NCBI RefSeq assembly: GCF_014805685.1
Contig: NC_060892.1
Location: 24,308,560 to 24,372,559 of the forward strand
Direction of reading: 5' to 3'
DNA length: 64,000 nt
From: Silurus meridionalis
Lineage: Eukaryota > Chordata > Actinopteri > Siluriformes > Siluridae
The position numbers and the translations under genes are program-made. The notes beneath the pieces were generated by a model, which ran no database searches, was not told where the DNA came from, and was given only the letters and a program-made list of their open reading frames with translations. This document shows positions 36,005 to 46,700 of the stretch, in pieces (position 1 is the stretch's first letter; the number at the start of each line of letters is the position of its first letter).

Positions 36005-36200
36005 TCTCTATTCATCCCAAAGGTGTTCAATAGGGTTGAGGTCAGAGCTCTAGAGGAGGCCATTTATGATCTCCAATCCAAAGCATTGCTTCATGGAGCT
36101 TCTCTCGTTGGCGTTGTGCACATGTTGGAGCAGGTGATGTGTTTTTAATTTGATGGTCACAGTTTTGGGAAGAACCATATTATGTGGTGTATTCATGCAT
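36005..36200 (-). mobile_element. Tc1/mariner-like element fragment, copy 8
   Basis: Internal part in reverse orientation: CATCCCAAAGGTGTTCAATA and GGTTGAGGTCAGAGCTC, ending near GAAGAACCATATTATG. No terminal repeat is visible. Confidence 0.65.
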
Positions 36201-36204
36201 TTCA

Positions 36205-36400
36205 TGTAGGGAGGTGGACGATTAGTGGTTACGGCATTGGCCTTTGGATCCAAAGGTCATGAGTTCAAATTCGAGTTACACCGAGCTGCCACTTGTGGGT
36301 CCCTAAACAAGGCCCTTAACCCCATAGCTGCTCAGATGTATGAATGAGATGAGAAGTCCCTCTGGCTGAGAGCTTCTGCCAAATGGCGTGATGTTTTTCG
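36205..36400 (+). mobile_element. tRNA-derived SINE
   Basis: ATTAGTGGTTACGGCATTGG and GGTCATGAGTTCAAATTCGA form the tRNA-like head. GAGCTGCCACTTGTGGG, AACAAGGCCCTTAACCCC and GAGCTTCTGCCAAATGGCG form the body and tail. Same family as at 27075 and 52815. Confidence 0.7.
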
Positions 36401-36775
36401 TCTGCACCATTCACGAGCAAAGCAGTCAGATGTTCTATGGCATAAAGCACTGATTTGGTTTTGATACAGTAACCTGTTTTAGTTATTGAGGTGTACAAGA
36501 AGAGTTTGGTGGCCCAGATGGACACTAACCATCTCATAGGTATGGCAAGGCCTTTAATGGATAACTCAAGGATAAGGAGAACTTGATTTCCAGACCAACC
36601 CCTGTCCCGCCATCTCAAGCTCTATTCTTCTCTTAATGAAATGAGTAGGGAATGTAAAATGGGAGAAGAAAATGGGCTCAGCTATGTGGACTCACAGCTC
36701 CCCCGTGTGTGCACAAAGTTCTCCACCGGTCTTCAGAAGGAAGGAGGGTGTTTCAAGGAGGAGGAACACATGAAA

Positions 36776-36797
36776 CACACACACACACACACACACA
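36776..36797. repeat. (CA)n microsatellite
   Basis: About 11 CA units. A longer TG run of opposite phase lies 250 bp downstream. Confidence 0.9.
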
Positions 36798-37043
36798 GGG
36801 TAAGTTCTCTTGCCTTCTGCTGAGTCTCTGCCCTTTTCCAGCTTCACTTTTTGTCGGGATGTACTCTAGATAGACTGTATGTTCTAATTATTCCCGGATA
36901 TCCTGAAGGATTTCTGATCCGGCTCTGAGTGAAGTGAGGTGAGTTGAGTGTCAACTTTTTTGAAAAACTACCTTCTCCTTGAGGTTCTCACAGCCAAGTT
37001 GATGGAGAAAAGATTCTTATTAGAACCATAGGGTCTGTGTTGC

Positions 37044-37047
<4 letters not shown>

Positions 37048-37081
<34 letters not shown>
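37048..37081. repeat. (TG)n microsatellite
   Basis: About 17 uninterrupted TG units. Confidence 0.9.
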
Positions 37082-37084
<3 letters not shown>

Positions 37085-37714
37085 TTGTTGGAAAAATATT
37101 AAGCTGTGCTTCATAAGTGTGCAAACCTCTGAGCATGCAACTAAATATGTAAAACAATATTGTTTATTATTGTGCACTGGATTGTAGCAGCAAAATTTGA
37201 AGATTTGGTCCTTCGCTTGGTCGAGATGAAGATAAATCAAATATTGTGCAAATTACCAAATCAAAAGCTCTGTGTGAATTATAGAATGTATGCTCATACA
37301 TCCAAACAGGAGATCATGTACAGTACATCAGTAAGTCAGTCTGTATAGGCGAGGAATGCTTTCCCTTTTTTTTTTTCCCAGATGAAATAGTGGATGTTTG
37401 ACAGTTAAAGTTCATCCTTGACACCAGCACATGACCATGTATTCCGTTTCGCACCAGTGCAGTTTTAGGCCCAATCTGAACTTCAGGCTATAAATCTTAA
37501 AACTATTTAAACATTAAATTTTTTTTGTATTGTTTTGTAAGATTCATTGTATATATTTCGAGTGAATCCTGGACAGCATCCTACATCGAAGAACACAGAT
37601 TTATTGGCGGTTGGTGGGGATAAAGTGCTGTATAATCAGCATTTTTTTTAACGGTAACATTATAAACATTTCCCTGATCCTTTTTAAAACAAGAAAGTGA
37701 CTTGTGATTGCTGG

Positions 37715-37830
37715 CAGCTGCAACTGAGATCCAAAGCTCAAAGACCCAACTATTGCATTTTGGTAGTGGGGGATTTGAACACACAACCTTCAGGGCCTTG
37801 TTGTAACTTTACCCACTGAGCCGCTGTAAT
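37715..37830 (-). mobile_element. tRNA-derived SINE head, reverse orientation
   Basis: GGGGGATTTGAACACACAACC and CTTTACCCACTGAGCCGCT are the reversed B- and A-box regions. The tail is missing. A second short tRNA-like piece in direct orientation follows at about 37860-37925. Confidence 0.55.
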
Positions 37831-38029
37831 TAGCTTTAATAAAGTGAGTAAATTCAGTGGTTGATGTAATTGTGGTTAAGGTATTGAGTTACAGATCAAG
37901 CAGACGTGTATTCAAATCGCAGCATATCCTTTCACTTTACATCAGTTTAAGCTTTATTTTTAAGGGGTTTTATGCTCTGTAAAAGATTACAGTACTAAAC
38001 TGTAAATATACTGGATAAGATGTGTTTTT

Positions 38030-38416
38030 TGAACCTCCACTCTTCTGGGAATGAAATTTGTGTGCTGATAAAGATTTCTGCTCATTCAGCCACAAGGATT
38101 TAATTTTGATCAGATACTAATGTGGGAGGAATAAACAGGCCTGGAGTGCAATCAGCATTCCAATTCATCCCAAAGGTGTCAGAGATCAAAGCTCTATAGC
38201 AGGCCACTCAAGATCTTCAACCTCAGCACATTAAAGCATATCTTTGTGCACAGGAGCATTGTCGTGTTGGAACTGGTTCGGGTCTCCAAGTGAAGATGAT
38301 CTATGCTACCGCATTTATAGACATCCTTTACAATTGTGTGCTTCCAAGTTTGTGGTAACAGCTTAAGGAAGATTGACATATGGCTGGAAAATTCAGGTGC
38401 TTTTGTCCATATAGTG
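38030..38416 (-). mobile_element. Tc1/mariner-like element, copy 9
   Basis: Near full-length reverse copy ending ACATATGGCTGGAAAATTC and GCTTTTGTCCATATAGTGTA. It lies upstream of the first coding exon of col6a2. Confidence 0.75.
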
Positions 38417-40224
38417 TACATGAAAGAATGCTGTATACACCCCATGTAGGAAAGTGTATGCTGATACATCAGCAAATTTATTTAAAAGTAAGGGTCTGCC
38501 ATGACATGAAACCCTTCCCCAGGGGGCCTTCCCCAGGGGCCCAATGAAACATTCAAACAGATCAGTTACTATCTATTGACACTGACTTGCATAAAGCACT
38601 TGAGACCCATCAGTGGACACACAACTGGCCTGTCTGATAAGATCTTAGATACCAGTAATACATGTAACCCACCAACGTGTCCATTTGTAATAGTGTCTGC
38701 TGCGTGTCCAGTCTGATGACCGCTTTCTTTTTATTGCCCATTAATATTCTAATGTATTGGAATTTTATATATGGGGTGTCTTCATGACCATCAGTGGTCA
38801 CTGACATCTGGTCAGTGAATTGGTCTTATAGCAATGATCTTATACCCCATCCTCAACTGTCCTGTATTTATCAGTCATGCCATCTGTAGCCACAGAATTT
38901 AGTTTCGTCATCTTCAATATGCTAAAGTTCCCGCAGGTAAAGCTTTGAGATGCTTTTCTGCTCACCACAGCTGTCAACAGTGATTGAGTTACCATAGACA
39001 CTGCTCAACAAGGCATTTCTGTTCAGAAAACTGCTGAGCTCTGGATTTTTGGATTTTGATTTGCACGTTACCATGACCTGTGCATGTTAAAAGGTTCTGT
39101 GATGGAATCACATATCCACATTATTCATATTCAAGGATTTGTGATGTCCGATCCTTATAACATATAGTATATTAGCCATCATATGCTAATTCACCCTTTT
39201 GAACTGTCAAAAATAAAATAATTTGCAGTTTGACAGATGACACCTTGTGGTTAAAATGGGAACTACAACAAGTGCTAACAGGACGTACATGCTGCAGATG
39301 TATTTTTTTTTTTTTTTTTCAAAATGAACACTGCTTTTATCATTTATTATTGATTATATAAATGTGCAAATGTGATAGAATGGATATGGAAATGGAGATT
39401 TCTTTACAAGTGGTGCTTAATGAACAGTGCAGCATCAGATGTGTGTCAGAGATGTTCATGTCTGACTAAAGGAAATGTGCATCCAAGCCGTTTGTCTTTG
39501 TCAGCTCAGAAATGAGTGTGTCCAGATCTAAAAGGATTGTATTGAAGCCAGGGCTCTATTCTGCAAACTAGACCTTCAGATATATTCCAAGTATGTGACA
39601 CATGTTCCGGGTGCACATCATCAACTGAAGTCTTGGTTCTGGAGGTGAAGCTCAAAAGGTCAGGGAAATTTTTTAAAGAATGCGCCTCTTTGCATCACGA
39701 GGGATTTTAGAGCTGCTGGTGTTTAATCATTTAGGTCACTCAGGCTCCCAAAAAACTCGGATAAATTCAATTTAATTCTATTTCACTTGTAATAATGGAC
39801 AATGTAGTTTTACACTAAACTGGCCATGCTGTAGGACAGGTTGATATATGGTTTCTTGCTACACATGGATAATGGAGAGCGTTATACTCCAAGTGTGTTA
39901 CGCTGCCCCCTGACGTTGTATGAGCAGCAGATCGGAAAAAAAAATGAGGCAGCTGGCTAAATGTGTCTCAGGAAAAGCACCTTCACCCTCCCTGATTGGT
40001 AGCTGTCGCAGGTTAAGGGAGATCTGAAAGGAGGAAATTGGGGAAAATTCCACAAAAACGAAGTGGCCACACGGATGAACTCCAGTGCGGTCAGTAGACA
40101 TGAGGAATAATCAAACTGATTTGAGGACCGATGATGATAAAGATGATTATGACTTTATTTGTTGCAGAGACGGTTAAAGTCTTGTTTTTATAAACAGTGG
40201 CTTTGACAAAAAAGACAGGATGTG
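38417..40224. other. Upstream flank or first intron of col6a2, nothing recognised
   Basis: Apart from a T-run near 39302-39320 I see no element or conserved-looking block. A col6a2 enhancer could lie here, but the sequence alone does not show one. Confidence 0.45.
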
Positions 40225-40512
40225 GAGCTGGAGGTAGCAGAGCTGAAGATGCTGATTTGACAAGGTGAGGGAGGCGAGATTGAGATGGTTTAGACATGTG
40301 CAGAAGAGGGACATGGGGTATATCAGTAGGAGAATGCTGAGGATGGAGCCACCAGGAAGGAGGACAAGAGGAAGACCAAGGAGGAGGTTTATGGATGTGG
40401 TGAGGGAAGACATGCAGGTAGTTGGTTTGAAAGAGGCAGATGTAGAGGACAGGGTGGTATGGAGACGGATGATCTGCTGTGGCGCCCCCTAATGGGAGCA
40501 GCCTGAAGAAGA
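40225..40512 (+). mobile_element. RTE-type LINE 3' end
   Basis: The + strand reads LRWFRHVQKRDMGYISRRML, RRTRGRPRRRFMDVVREDMQ and VWRRMICCGAP, the C-terminus of RTE-clade reverse transcriptases in fish. It ends with GCGCCCCCTAATGGGAGC and a GAAGAAGAAG tail. It is truncated at the 5' side. Confidence 0.8.
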
Positions 40513-40701
40513 AGAAAGCCAAGAGAGCCAAGGCATTGTTCAAGGGCCCAACAGTATCAGATTGACAGTGCTGAACTGTGACCAGGAGGAAAGAACTAGT
40601 GAACCTCTAATGAACTTAATCTTAAATAATCATTTTATCATTCACTAGATTACTTTTTAACATGTTCATGATGATGTCACTAATGATATATTTTCATTCA
40701 G

Positions 40702-40793
40702 AAATTTTTGGAAGAGGAGGATGATGCTGTTCAAAGCGATCATCCTGTGCTTACTGCACATGGCATCATTTGGCCAGGCGCTGGACTGTCATA
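40702..40793 (+). other. col6a2: col6a2 first coding exon: 5'UTR end and signal peptide
   Basis: The exon follows the acceptor ttcattcag. After 19 nt of leader, ATG at 40721 opens a hydrophobic signal peptide (residues about 5-18, [14 protein letters not shown]), with likely cleavage near GQA/LDC. It ends CAT A before gtgagt (phase 1) and joins residue [11 protein letters not shown] of the next exon. An intact acceptor before the start codon shows that transcription begins further upstream. Confidence 0.9.
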
Positions 40794-43700
40794 GTGAGTT
40801 CTACCCACTCGAATGTATCTGCTGTTTATTTGTGCATTGTTACAGTGTGTGTATCAATACCAATATAGTGTTATTTAATAACTATTGTATTTACTTCGAT
40901 TTTATTACTTCTCCTTTTTCTTAACACACTGTTTCTACAATAATAAGTTTCTCTATTCTATTCTCCAGAAATAGAAGAATGCCCAATAGACTTGTACTTC
41001 GTTATCGATACATCCGAGACCATTGCCCTGCAGGAGCCACCCCCAGGCAGCTTGGTTGACAGCATCACAAATTTCACTCGGTTATTTGTCGAAAAGCTGG
41101 AAGACCATGAGTACAAGGGCAAGGTGAAGATCAGCTGGACTGTCGGTGGACTCCACTTCTCCATGAACCAGTCGATCATTAGCGAACTTACCACCAAGGA
41201 TCACTTCATTTCCGAATTAAAGAAGGTCCGCTACTTAGGCAAGGGCACCTTCATTGACTGTGCCATCAAGAGAATGTCTGAGGAGATCATGATCAAACCT
41301 TTAGGTGCGACCATACACAACAAGACGCAACGCTTTGCGGTCGTCATCACCGACGGTCACGTGACCGGGAGCCCCTGCGATGGCATCAAAATGGCATCAG
41401 AGCAGGCTCGGGAAAAGGGCATCAAGTTATTCTCCATAGCATCCTCTAACAACCTGGATGAAATCGGCCTTCAAGAAATCGCTAATTCTCCTGCTGGGGT
41501 TTACCGCGACAAATTCATGGCTGTCGATCTCTCCAGAGGACGACCTGAGATTTTGACCAAGCACATTGACCGCATTTTAAACACCATGGTATGGTTTTGC
41601 GCTATACGTTGGCTTCGTATACGCTTCGTTTGAACTCTATAGCATGTATTGTGTGAGGGACTTGTTTCATTTTGCCTTCTTTTTTTTTTCCAGCTGCACC
41701 TGGCTTATCAAGAGGTAAGACCTTGATGCAACACAACAAAACCATCACATGCTCTCTAAAAGTAATGGATATTTATACTAGTGCCTACATATTCAATACC
41801 CTGTTTTGTCTGTAATTTTGTCTTTTCTTTTCTAAACAGTGCTACAGTGTAAAATGCCTTCAAACACAAGGACAACGTGGTCCAGATGGTCCCAGTGGAC
41901 AGAAAGTGAGTTGGGATTAGATCATATTCCCAAAATTCACCTGTCAGTATAAAAGCTGGTATGTATTTTTCTTTTTTTTAATGTTGCTCCAACTCATATT
42001 TTTATTGTTCATTACAGGGAGCCAAAGGAGACAGTGGTCCTACAGGTCCTAAAGGTCTCAAAGGACAACCTGTAAGTACAAACTATTGATGGCGTCCTGG
42101 AAAGGTTTAAACGTGGTCTCGAGTCTTTGATCGTGAACTTGCGTTAGCATAATGATAGCTCTTTCAACACTTGACATTATCCCAAAGCAGCTTTAGAGAA
42201 GCAAATAGATTACAAATGTAAATATTGTGGCAAGGAAAAATTAACCTGAGATGCTACAAGAAAGAAACCTTCAGAGCAGCCAGACTCGAAAGTGAACCCG
42301 TCCTCATCATCCATTTATTATACTTCTATCATTGTTGAGGTTATTAACTGTTCACTGATTGGCACTCGAAAGGAAAACTATTCATGGCTATTGCAAGCCA
42401 CTGTTATTGAATACATTTTAAATCAAAGCTCATGGTTCTTGAGTTGAACCTTTCACAGTAACTTTCCATTCTCGGTAGCAGGACGTGGTCCGCGATTGAA
42501 GCCTCAAGCCAGAAGTTTTCTTTCTAAATAACACTTACAGAATTTGGACGTACGCTTCAGCTCATTGTCTGGTTGTACTGTAAACACGGTTATAACGAGC
42601 CGGCAGTCCAGACGGAATTGCACGGCGCGAGTTAAGGTATGGAATGGTAGCCATGTTGCTTCAGTATTCCGTTCACCCGGAATAAATCTCCAACCTTCAC
42701 TGCTCGAAACGACCCCAAGACGCTGGAATTTTAATCGAAAGGTTGTTAAAACCCCAGCGTCATCAAGCGGTCACTACTTTGCCTCTCTAGATACGGGTTT
42801 CTGCTTAATACAGTAAATGTAAATGACCAGAATTGTATTTTGTGTTTACTAACAGGGTGATCCTGGTATTGAAGGTCCTATTGGTTTCCCTGGACCCAAA
42901 GCAAGTATTTCTTTATTATCCGTTCAGTTTCTCAATTTACAGATTTTTCGATTTGACCGATATGTGACTGACATCTGTTTTTCTGTATTTACCTTTTATT
43001 ATTTTAGGGAGAACGTGGTCCCAAAGGGGAAAGGGTAAGATTTGTGTATGGGGTATCACAAACAACTCAACATTTATACAATATATATGCAAATATTAAT
43101 TTATTTTTTAACCATAGGGAGAAATTGGCTCACAAGGAAGGAGGGTAAGGACATACATCATTCTGTCTTTTGTAACTCATATTTAATACAGATTAAGAAT
43201 TTGAAAGTGTTCTGGCTCTAAGTATTATTTGATCTGTCCTATTTCAGGGAGTTCCAGGGTTTCCAGGACGCAATGGTACTGACGGGCATAAGGTGGGAGC
43301 GGTAGACTGAAACGGATAAACGTTAAGTCTAATTGAGGAATTAATTGAAAAAAATAATCTTTTTTTTTTCTTTTCAGGGCAAAATTGGCCGTATTGGGGC
43401 TCCTGGCTGTAAAGGTGAACCGGGTGACAAAGTACGTGTGTGATGTTTAGCATTAGTTAAATAAGAACTGAAGAGACAGTGTTTTGAAAGTGTGTTGATT
43501 TTACTCTATTAACAGGGTCCTGATGGATATCCTGGAGATGTAGGAGATAGTGGCCCAAAAGGAACTGATGGAGAGAAGGTGTTTAATTCGTTTGACAGAA
43601 AAATTTGAACATCATTTTGTTCTTTTATTGAGCAGTGATCTAAAATCAGATTTGCTTCTAGGGAGATCCTGGTAGACCTGGGAGAGCAGGACCGTCGGGC

Positions 43701-46700
43701 GATCCAGGAGATGCTGGCCCCAAGGTACTTAATGATTAAGTAATAATAATTAATTAGTATAATCATAAACATAATCATAATAATCATCTTTATCACACTT
43801 CCTGCAGGGTGAAAGAGGTAGTCCAGGCACACCAGGTACCCCTGGTCAGAAGGGTCCTAAAGTTAGTATTTGCATATATTTTTTTGTTTTTTATATATTT
43901 TTTTAAAAATGCATCTACTACTAAACACTTATCTTGTTTTCCAGGGGACTGCTGGAGGTCCTGGACCTAAAGGTGACCCTGTAAGTGCAAACATGTTTAC
44001 TGCCATGTGTCCAAAGGGATATTAACAAACAAATCTAAAAAAAAAAATGTTTCTTTTGCCTCAACAGGGAAGAAGAGGAGACTATGGACCCAAAGGAAGT
44101 CCGGGACCAAATGGATCACCCGGGGAAAAGGTATGGACTGTTTAGCTTTGTATTTGGGGAATGATATTGTCTCATCAAATGTTTCCATGGAAATAGAGCA
44201 GCACTCATTAATGAGAAATGGTTGTGTTTCAGGGTGAACCAGGATCTGAAGGTGTAAGAGGTTTTGCGGGTGAAAACGGCAGTAAAGGAACCAAGGTCAT
44301 TATCATCCCAATGATCTTTTATTGCTATAAGTATTGTGAATGGATTCACAGCTGAAGCTTGTAATTTTCTGCATGTGTTTAGGGAGATCAAGGACTTCCA
44401 GGACCAAGAGGTCCAGCAGGAGCAATCGGAGAACCAGGAAGAAACGTAAGACCCCATTACAATAAAGTCTGATTATGTAGAGGAAAACTTTATCAGCCTT
44501 AATACTCCGATTGGAATCAGAATTGAGAAATACTGAAACCTGGAAAATATTGCAGTGTTGTTTTTACTTCTTTTAGGGAAGCCGTGGTGACCCTGGTGAA
44601 GCTGGCCCAAGAGGCGAACCAGGACCTCCAGGACCGATTGTACGTCCAAAATTCCAGCAAATAGTAGTTTAGTTTTAGTGAATAAAAAAGAGGACAATTC
44701 ATTGTAGGGCAAAGGACGTGAATGGCGTGAATGGGTTTCAGATCAGGGTTACATTACATTACTTCCATGTAGTCCTCTGTGTATCTAAAACCTCTTTATA
44801 TCTTTATATGGGAGCTACAATCTCATGCATGAAGAACAATTAAAGCCATCAACTAGTATTTGCATTAGAAAAATTAGACAAAATGTCCCAAAGAGAGAGA
44901 GATGAAATCACCGGTTGGGTGTAGAGATTATGGAGTATGGACATCTGTGTCTTCTAACCACAACTCTGAATGAACTGAACGTATTCTGCCAATATACAAA
45001 CCAGCGCGAAACCAGTCCAAGTGCAAAACATGTTACCTGAACTCGAACGGTTCATCGTCTTGTTGTATTGTGAAGTCAGTTCCAACGAGCAACAGTCCAG
45101 CCGGAACTGCATGGTGTGAGTTGAAGAATGGAATGGGAGTCATGTTGGTTCAGTTGCCTGCTCCTTCCCTGCTCCAAAACAACACACACCATTACGCTTC
45201 CTCCATAATTGATGGTGGGGGGAAAAGCACTCTGCTAACAACTTCTCTAATGTTCTACATCTTATGCAAGTTCTTCTGTTAAAGCCACAACTGTCCAAGT
45301 CATGTATTGTCAAATTCTTGCATTTGTGTTTGCCTTTTACCGAGTTTGTTGAATAGAAACTAAAGGAACATGCATGTATCTCCAAACCATTGAAGACAAG
45401 GTATTTTTAAAGTGTATGTTGTAGTTTAAATCTACAAAGATAAAATACTATACCGATACTTTAGTAAAAATAAAAAACACATCACATAGCAATTTATACA
45501 GGGCATCTGTAATAACAATAATTTGTTAATATTTCTGAACTGAGTGCTGGTCTGGGCCCATTTTTATTTTCAGTGCATAACACTGGGAATATCCACACGT
45601 TTTCTTTATCATAAACTGAGGTTCAAGTGGTCATGGTGAACTTCCTGTGTGTTTTGCTGTTTTCTGAATTTAAATGCGTGTTTTATGGCTATTGTTTTCA
45701 TATGAAAACATATGTTTTAAGGACATTTTATTGTCACCAATTCCACAGGGTGACAATGGCAGACCAGGATTCAGCTACCCTGGACCAAGAGGACAAACGG
45801 TAGAGTAACTTCTATTTAGCTCGGATTAATCTTACTTCATATGAAGCCATTCTTACAACTTGTTCCATTCATCTTCAGGGTGAGCCTGGAGATAAAGGTA
45901 GACCTGGAGCTCGGGGAAGCAGAGGAGACTGCGGTCAAAAGGGAGACCCGGGACAGAAAGGAGTACCAGGAGCTCCTGTGAGCAAATCATCCTATAGACT
46001 GATATTTAAATCATTAGAGACTGACATCTAGAATAATCATGCACAAAGTAGTCCCTTTTTTGTGAAGAATGAGAATGTTCTTTATGTTCTTTGTTAGGGA
46101 GAGCCTGGACCTCAAGGTGAGCCTGGAAAAAGGGGTCTTATTGGAGACCCAGGTAGAAAGGTAAGTAGATCCACTGAACATTAATGTGTTATAGATACTA
46201 CATTATATTACCATGAACAGAATTATAACCATGATGTCCACTTACCCTGTGCCCATGTTTTGTCAGATCCCTCAGATTATTAACTCTGTTCATAGCTAAC
46301 AGCAGTGGAGCCTAATGTGAACTTTGCAATTATGAGATGCTTTTCTGCGCATCACGGATGTAAAGAGTCATGGTGTGAATTATTAATTAAAATGTAAATT
46401 TTGACTTTCTAGAGCTCTACCTTCTTTTTTCACAGGGTGATCCTGGTAATGACGGAGACCCAGGCCTTACAGTAAGTAAAGTCCTAAAATGTATTTGGAA
46501 AATACATCTGGGCTTCCCAATTTCCAATCAAATGCGGTTCTTTCATAAACTTGGAGACACACAATCGTATAGGATATCTATGGGATACGTTAGCATTTTA
46601 TTTTCCCCCCTTACTTGAGCTTTGAGTTCTATCATGACAATGCACCTGTGCACGAAGCCGGCTCCATGTAGATAAAGTTTACGTGGGTTGGAGTAGGAGA

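Larger units (their letters stand above)
41694..46471 (+). other. col6a2: col6a2 triple-helix exon block
   Basis: Exons 41694-41714 and 41840-41905 encode the short Cys-containing lead-in (CYSVKC) and the first Gly-X-Y triplets. Eighteen further exons carry the rest of the 335-residue helix. Lengths are 27, 36, 45, 54, 63 or 99 nt except 45749-45799 (51 nt), which holds the GFSYP interruption. RGD occurs in GRRGDYG (44068 exon), GSRGDPG (44577 exon) and GSRGDCG (45879 exon). Helix cysteines are in GCKGEPG (43378 exon) and RGDCG (45879 exon). Between 44640 and 45748 the intron carries a degenerate Tc1-like copy. Confidence 0.95.

Noticed and set aside
34285..37925. Sequences resembling tRNA genes
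   Set aside because: A/B-box-like heads are followed by SINE bodies and tails, and no cloverleaf could be completed, so they are SINEs and not tRNA genes.
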